NCBI GenBank assembly: GCA_036505215.1
Contig: DASXTW010000085.1
Coordinates: forward strand, 1 to 64,000
Reading direction: 5' to 3'
Origin: DASXTW01 sp036505215
GTDB taxonomy: Bacteria > Actinomycetota > UBA4738
Length of the DNA stretch: 64,000 nt
The first letter of the stretch is position 1, and each line of letters begins with the position of its first letter. Shown one piece after another: positions 60,301-64,000 of the stretch. The translations under genes were made by a program, and so were the position numbers. A model generated the notes under the pieces. The model ran no database searches, was not told the DNA's origin, and saw nothing but the letters and a program-made list of their open reading frames with translations.

Positions 60301-60516
60301 ATGAAGCAAGGAATCCACCCCGAATACGTGCAAGCGACCGTCAGGTGTTCCTGCGGCAACACGTTCACGACGCGGTCTACCAAGTCCGAGATACACGTCG
60401 AGATCTGCTCGGCCTGCCATCCCTTCTACACGGGCAAGCAGAAGCTCGTGGACACGGGCGGGCGGGTCGAGCGGTTCCAGCGCCGGTACGGGCAGCGACC
60501 CGCTTCTGGCAGGTAA
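60301..60516 (+). CDS. rpmE: 50S ribosomal protein L31 (zinc-binding form)
   Basis: A 71-residue protein with MKQGIHPEYVQATVRCSCGN and CSACHPFYTGKQKLVDTGGRVERF, the standard bL31 signature. Cysteines C16, C18, C36 and C39 form the zinc site, so this is the C+ form. AAAGGAATGAG precedes the ATG at 60301; the upstream in-frame ATG at 60268 lacks a ribosome-binding site. Confidence 0.96.
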   Translation: MKQGIHPEYVQATVRCSCGNTFTTRSTKSEIHVEICSACHPFYTGKQKLVDTGGRVERFQRRYGQRPASGR

Positions 60517-60525
60517 CGCCCCGTC

Positions 60526-61410
60526 GTGCCCGCCCAGGACCACTTCTACGGAGGCCAGGCGGTCCTCGAGGGGGTGATGATGCGCGGCCGCGATCACTGG
60601 GCGATCGCGGTTCGCCGGCCCGATCAGACCTTGCACGTCGAGGCGCACGAGATCGAGTCGATCGCCAAGCGCTTCCCGATCCTGGCCAAACCCGGGCTGC
60701 GAGGGGTCATCGCGTTGGGCCAAGCCCTCTCCATAGGGGTGAAGGCTCTGACGGTCTCGGCGAATCACGCCGTCGAGGAAGAACAACGGCTCACCAAGGG
60801 CCAGATGGTCAGCTCCATGGTCCTTGCCTTCGTGCTGTTCACCTTGGTCTTCATCGTCGGTCCGTATCTGGGATTCCGGCTGGTTCGCAGGGATGTGCCC
60901 TCGAGCCTGGTCAGGAACGTTCTGGAGGGCGTCTTCCGGGTCCTCCTGTTCCTCGTGTACCTGGCTGCCATCGGCCGGATGAAGGAGATCCGGAGGGTCT
61001 TCCAGTACCACGGTGCCGAGCACAAGACCATCGCAGCCTACGAGCACGGAGATCCGCTGCAGCCCGAGGCCGTCGACAGATACTCCACGCTGCACGTCCG
61101 GTGCGGGACGAACTTCCTTCTCATCGTGATGGTGCTGACCATCCTGGTGTACACGGCATTCGGATCGCGCGGCCTGGTGGCCGGCATCCTGTTTCGTATC
61201 GTGGCCATCCCCGTCATCGCGGGGGTTTCCTATGAGCTCCTCCGGCTGGGTGCTCGCTATACCCAGTCCAGGACCATGCGCGTATTGATGGCGCCGGGGC
61301 TGTGGCTCCAGAAGATCACCACGCGTAAGCCCGACCGAGACCAGATCGAGGTGGCCATCACGGCATTCGAGGAAGTCCTCCGGCAGGAAGGCACCCTCTC
61401 CTCAGCCTGA
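60526..61410 (+). CDS. DUF1385 family membrane protein
   Basis: A 294-residue protein beginning FYGGQAVLEGVMMRGRDHWAIAVR, the DUF1385 signature, and with QYHGAEHKTIAAYE and LHVRCGTNFLLIVMVL in the middle. Four to six hydrophobic segments indicate an inner-membrane protein. Members commonly sit between rpmE and prfA, as here; the role is unknown, with links to ribosome or cell-envelope function only suggested by context. The GTG start lies 9 nt after rpmE. Confidence 0.9.
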   Translation: MPAQDHFYGGQAVLEGVMMRGRDHWAIAVRRPDQTLHVEAHEIESIAKRFPILAKPGLRGVIALGQALSIGVKALTVSANHAVEEEQRLTKGQMVSSMVLAFVLFTLVFIVGPYLGFRLVRRDVPSSLVRNVLEGVFRVLLFLVYLAAIGRMKEIRRVFQYHGAEHKTIAAYEHGDPLQPEAVDRYSTLHVRCGTNFLLIVMVLTILVYTAFGSRGLVAGILFRIVAIPVIAGVSYELLRLGARYTQSRTMRVLMAPGLWLQKITTRKPDRDQIEVAITAFEEVLRQEGTLSSA

Positions 61411-61415
61411 GGTGC

Positions 61416-61443
61416 TTGAAGTCGGGTGAGTGGCGGCTACAGT
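61416..61443 (+). promoter_or_regulatory. Promoter upstream of the DivIVA-like gene
   Basis: TTGAAG (61416-61421), a 16-bp spacer and TACAGT (61438-61443) give a plausible sigma-70-type promoter with a start about 37 nt before the GTG at 61487. Confidence 0.45.
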
Positions 61444-61486
61444 CAGTTCCCCGACCTTCGGTGCCAGCGAAGAGGAGTGTCGACCC

Positions 61487-62248
61487 GTGGCGACTCCCGA
61501 ACCTGAGCGGCACGCGCTCCGTCCCTCCTACATTGCAGGGCGCGGATTCTCCCTGGGCAGGAAGGGATACGAGCCGGAGGAGGTCCACGAGTTCCTTCGG
61601 GAGGTTGCCGAGTACGTGAGCCGACTCCAGGGCGAGGTGGAGTGGCTTCGGGCCCGAAGCGAGCATCTGGAGCGCCGGAGTGACGCCGCGCAGGAGTCTG
61701 CCTACGCACGCCTTTCGCGTGAGTTCATGGAAGTCGTGCGCAGGGCAGACGAGGCGGCGGGACGGGTGCGGCTCCAAGCGGAAACGAAGGCACAGACGGA
61801 CATGATGATGGCGCGCAGGGACGCGGAACGAATCCTGAACGAGGCCAGATTTGAAGCCGAGAGGATCCTGGCCGCGGCCAGGCTCGAAGCCCACGATATC
61901 GACTGGCAGTCCAAGCGGCAGGAGGTTCGCTCCGCTGGGCCTTCCGAGGCCGAATGGCGGGGAACGGCTGACGCCCCTGGCGTGGATCTCCCCACGGTGG
62001 CCGTGGATATCGCCGCGATCTGGGATCGCGATGACGCCGCGTCCCGGCAGGAGCAGGAGGCGGTTTCGCCCAAGCTGCTCGAGGAGTCATCGCCCCCTGC
62101 CATCCACATCCCAGACGCTTGGACGGCCAACGGCCACGTGCCGCCCAGTGATGCCTCGATGGGGCAAACGAGACCCGATGACCCCGAGGACCTCGACGTG
62201 TACCTCGACGTGTCGATCTTCGATCTGTTCGAGAACCCCGAGGACTGA
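61487..62248 (+). CDS. DivIVA-like coiled-coil protein
   Basis: A 253-residue soluble protein. RPSYIAGRGFSLGRKGYEPEEVHEFLREV resembles the DivIVA N-terminal lipid-binding and coiled-coil start, and residues ~45-140 form a continuous charged coiled coil. The C-terminal third is acidic and proline-rich, ending DVSIFDLFENPED. Such proteins often mark cell poles or division sites. The GTG at 61487 follows an AGAGGAG site by 9 nt; a GTG at 61430 is possible but lies inside the predicted promoter. Confidence 0.8.
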   Translation: MATPEPERHALRPSYIAGRGFSLGRKGYEPEEVHEFLREVAEYVSRLQGEVEWLRARSEHLERRSDAAQESAYARLSREFMEVVRRADEAAGRVRLQAETKAQTDMMMARRDAERILNEARFEAERILAAARLEAHDIDWQSKRQEVRSAGPSEAEWRGTADAPGVDLPTVAVDIAAIWDRDDAASRQEQEAVSPKLLEESSPPAIHIPDAWTANGHVPPSDASMGQTRPDDPEDLDVYLDVSIFDLFENPED

Positions 62249-62265
62249 GCCCCCGACCGGGGGGT

Positions 62266-62310
62266 TCGGGGGGCTCAAGCAGTGAGGCGGAGCCGAGCGT
62301 AGCCCCCCGA
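62266..62310. repeat. Dispersed hairpin repeat, copy D
   Basis: TCGGGGGGCT pairs perfectly with AGCCCCCCGA around a 25-nt loop with GTGAGGCGGAGCCGAGC, a close variant of the copy A loop. It lies between the DivIVA-like gene and prfA and could terminate the former. Confidence 0.6.
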
Positions 62311-62334
62311 CACGAGAGCCCGATCCGAGACAGC

Positions 62335-62340
62335 GATAAT
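62335..62340 (+). promoter_or_regulatory. -10 box GATAAT of prfA
   Basis: GATAAT is followed by 8 nt and the ATG at 62349, with no Shine-Dalgarno. Confidence 0.4.
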
Positions 62341-62348
62341 TGCTGGAT

Positions 62349-63443
62349 ATGGCATTCCGTGAACGGCTCGAGGAGATCGAGCACCGCTACGACGAGCTGA
62401 CCCGGGAACTCTCGAGCCCCGAGGTCTCGGCGGACCCTGCCCGCCTTCGGGACCTCGGGAAGCGCCACGCGGAGCTGCATGAGATCGTCACCACGCATCG
62501 GGCCCATCAACGCGCGCTCGACCAGGCTCAGGAGGCTCGTTCTCTCGCTCGGGAAGAGAAGGACGCCGAGATGGCGGCGTTCTTTCGCTCCGAGGCGGCG
62601 GAGGCGGAGGTGAGGGCCGCCAGGCTCGCAAAGGACCTGGAACAGCTCCTGCTTCCGAAGGACCCCAATGACGACAAGAGCGTCGTTTTGGAGATCCGTG
62701 CCGGGGTGGGCGGCCAGGAGGCAGCACTCTTCGCGGGTGAGCTGCTCGAGATGTACCGGCGGTACGCGGAGAGGCGGCGCTGGAAGTCGGATGTGTTGTC
62801 CTCTAGCCCCTCCGAGCTCGGGGGCTTCAAGGAGGTGGTGCTGGAGGTCCAGGGCCAGGGCGCGTACTCACGCCTCAAGCACGAGTCGGGCGGCCACCGC
62901 GTCCAACGGGTTCCGGTCACGGAGTCCGGAGGGCGCATCCATACCTCCACGGCCACGGTCGCCGTCCTCCCCGAGGCCGAGGAGGTCGAAGTCCAGGTCA
63001 ACCCGGACGACCTCGAAATCGACGTGTTCCGATCATCAGGGCCCGGCGGCCAGAGCGTCAACACCACCGACTCGGCCGTTCGGGTAACGCACAAGCCGAC
63101 CGGCATCGTGATATCGGTTCAGGAGGAGCGCTCGCAGCGCCAGAACCGTGAGAAGGCCATGCGCTACCTCCGAGCCCGATTGCTGAAGCTGGCCCAGGAC
63201 GAGCAGCAGCGGGAGGAGGCCGCAACCAGGAAGGCTCAGGTGGGAACCGGCGAGCGCTCGGAGAAGATCAGGACGTACAACTTCCCGCAGAACAGAATCA
63301 CCGATCACCGAGTCGGACTGTCGGCTCACAATCTCCAGGCGATCCTGGAGGAGGGCCAGCTGGACGAATTCATCGACGCGCTGCTGGCGGAGGAGCGGCG
63401 AAAGCAGCTCGCGGGGGGCGACGGAGACTCCTCGGGCCGATGA
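62349..63443 (+). CDS. prfA: Peptide chain release factor 1
   Basis: A 364-residue class I release factor for UAA/UAG. The codon-recognition tripeptide is P-V-T (about residues 189-191 in VPVTESGGRIHTS) and the peptidyl-tRNA hydrolysis motif GGQ is in GPGGQSVNTTDS (about 233-235). RF1 rather than RF2 is supported by the PxT motif. The ATG at 62349 is preferred over the TTG at 62340, which overlaps the -10 box. The stop overlaps the prmC start by 4 nt, so the factor and its methylase are co-translated. Confidence 0.95.
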   Translation: MAFRERLEEIEHRYDELTRELSSPEVSADPARLRDLGKRHAELHEIVTTHRAHQRALDQAQEARSLAREEKDAEMAAFFRSEAAEAEVRAARLAKDLEQLLLPKDPNDDKSVVLEIRAGVGGQEAALFAGELLEMYRRYAERRRWKSDVLSSSPSELGGFKEVVLEVQGQGAYSRLKHESGGHRVQRVPVTESGGRIHTSTATVAVLPEAEEVEVQVNPDDLEIDVFRSSGPGGQSVNTTDSAVRVTHKPTGIVISVQEERSQRQNREKAMRYLRARLLKLAQDEQQREEAATRKAQVGTGERSEKIRTYNFPQNRITDHRVGLSAHNLQAILEEGQLDEFIDALLAEERRKQLAGGDGDSSGR

Positions 63444-64000
63444 GACCGACGGAGGTGATCCGGCGGTCGGCCGCGTACCTCGAGGCGCACGGCGTGGACG
63501 ACCCTCGCGGCACAGTGGAGGAACTGCTGATGCACTTTCTCCAAACGGACAGGGCCGGCTTGTACACCCGGACGAATGGGCTCGACACGACGACGGCCAG
63601 GCTCTTCGGCCGTGCCCTGTGCCAGCGCTGCCACGGTGCTCCTCTCCAGTATTTGACCGGGGAGCACCAGTTCATGGACTTGGTGCTCCAGGTTGCGCCT
63701 GGCGCGTTCGTTCCCCGGCCCGAGACCGAGCGCCTGGTCGAGGTGGCGCTCGAGCTCCTCGAATCCGGGCACGCTCCGATCGTGGTGGACGTGGGCACCG
63801 GAACCGGCGCGATCGGTCTGGCAATCAAGCGCTACCGTCCGGATGCCCGAGTCCTGGCCACCGACATCTCATCGGATGCCGTCGAGGTCGCCAGGAGGAA
63901 TGCCGATCGGCTGAGTCTCGACGTGGAGGTGCTGCGGGGAGATCTGCTGCACCCTCTCCCGAGGGAACTGGCCGGAAGAGTCGACTTGCTGGTGAGCAAT
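63440..64000 (+). CDS. prmC: Release factor glutamine methyltransferase (partial, cut by window end)
   Basis: This frame starts with ATGAGACCGACG at 63440, overlapping prfA by 4 nt, and is open to the last base. It encodes 187 residues: an N-terminal helical domain (EELLMHFLQTDRAGLY, then LQYLTGEHQFMDL) and the start of a SAM-binding Rossmann fold with PRPETERLVE and VVDVGTGTGAIGLAI. The window ends at LLVSN, immediately before the expected PPY of the catalytic NPPY motif. PrmC methylates the GGQ glutamine of release factors. Confidence 0.93.
   Translation, partial: MRPTEVIRRSAAYLEAHGVDDPRGTVEELLMHFLQTDRAGLYTRTNGLDTTTARLFGRALCQRCHGAPLQYLTGEHQFMDLVLQVAPGAFVPRPETERLVEVALELLESGHAPIVVDVGTGTGAIGLAIKRYRPDARVLATDISSDAVEVARRNADRLSLDVEVLRGDLLHPLPRELAGRVDLLVSN

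Overview
The window is a GC-rich bacterial chromosome segment packed with short-gapped or overlapping genes, and it contains no phage, plasmid, IS or CRISPR signature. Gene content points to the Actinomycetota: a MarP-type periplasmic serine protease, a PAC2-family protein, a mycothiol-enzyme-like (DinB-fold) protein, a DivIVA-like protein, a DeoR-controlled fructose PTS, and the order rho - rpmE - DUF1385 - prfA - prmC. The class cannot be fixed from sequence alone; an uncultivated or metagenome-derived lineage is plausible. Many genes lack a Shine-Dalgarno and instead have a TANNCT-like -10 box ending 6-9 nt before the start codon, which suggests frequent leaderless transcription.

Layout. 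1-5.1 kb: two small zinc-ribbon proteins, then a minus-strand drug-efflux operon (MFS, TetR, ABC ATPase, ABC permease) behind a tandem pair of palindromic operators. 5.2-16.3 kb: class III aminotransferase, DinB-fold protein, receiver-kinase fusion, family 5 uracil-DNA glycosylase, ABC exporter, GNAT, MarR, phosphoglucose isomerase plus 6-phosphogluconolactonase, a VIT1/CCC1 transporter and a PAC2 protein. 16.4-25.3 kb: a GGDEF/HD-GYP protein, YchF, a STAS/SpoIIE-phosphatase partner-switching pair and a PHP-domain protein. 25.4-31.2 kb: a fructose PTS operon (DeoR, FruK, EIIA, EIIBC, HPr, EI) that carries a degenerate copy of the end of the regulator gene. 31.5-41.6 kb: a signalling island with a GAF-SpoIIE phosphatase, a giant soluble HAMP-array hybrid kinase (about ten ~92-residue units, with two compensating frameshifts in this assembly), a receiver-kinase, a receiver-ATPase and a class III cyclase. 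41.7-47 kb: a DHFR-fold protein, tRNA-Arg(CCG) divergent from argS, GNAT, thrC and thrB. 47-53.2 kb: a glycogen debranching-type enzyme, then a type IV prepilin operon led by a compact structured 5' element. 53.3-64 kb: marP, a metallophosphoesterase, a cyclic 2,3-diphosphoglycerate operon (cDPG synthetase and 2-phosphoglycerate kinase) coupled to transaldolase and rho, then rpmE, DUF1385, DivIVA-like, prfA and prmC, which runs off the window.

How the genes fit together. Central carbon genes (pgi, pgl, transaldolase, fructose PTS, 2PGK/cDPGS, debranching enzyme) suggest active sugar phosphate metabolism. The density of GAF/PAS/HAMP/SpoIIE/STAS/HATPase genes suggests a large stress-response or partner-switching network plus c-di-GMP and cyclic-nucleotide signalling. 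The most unusual points are the cDPG operon in a bacterium, the HAMP array with its frameshift pair, the duplicated regulator tail inside the fru operon, a dispersed family of intergenic hairpins, the pilin leader element, and the recurrent leaderless promoter architecture.
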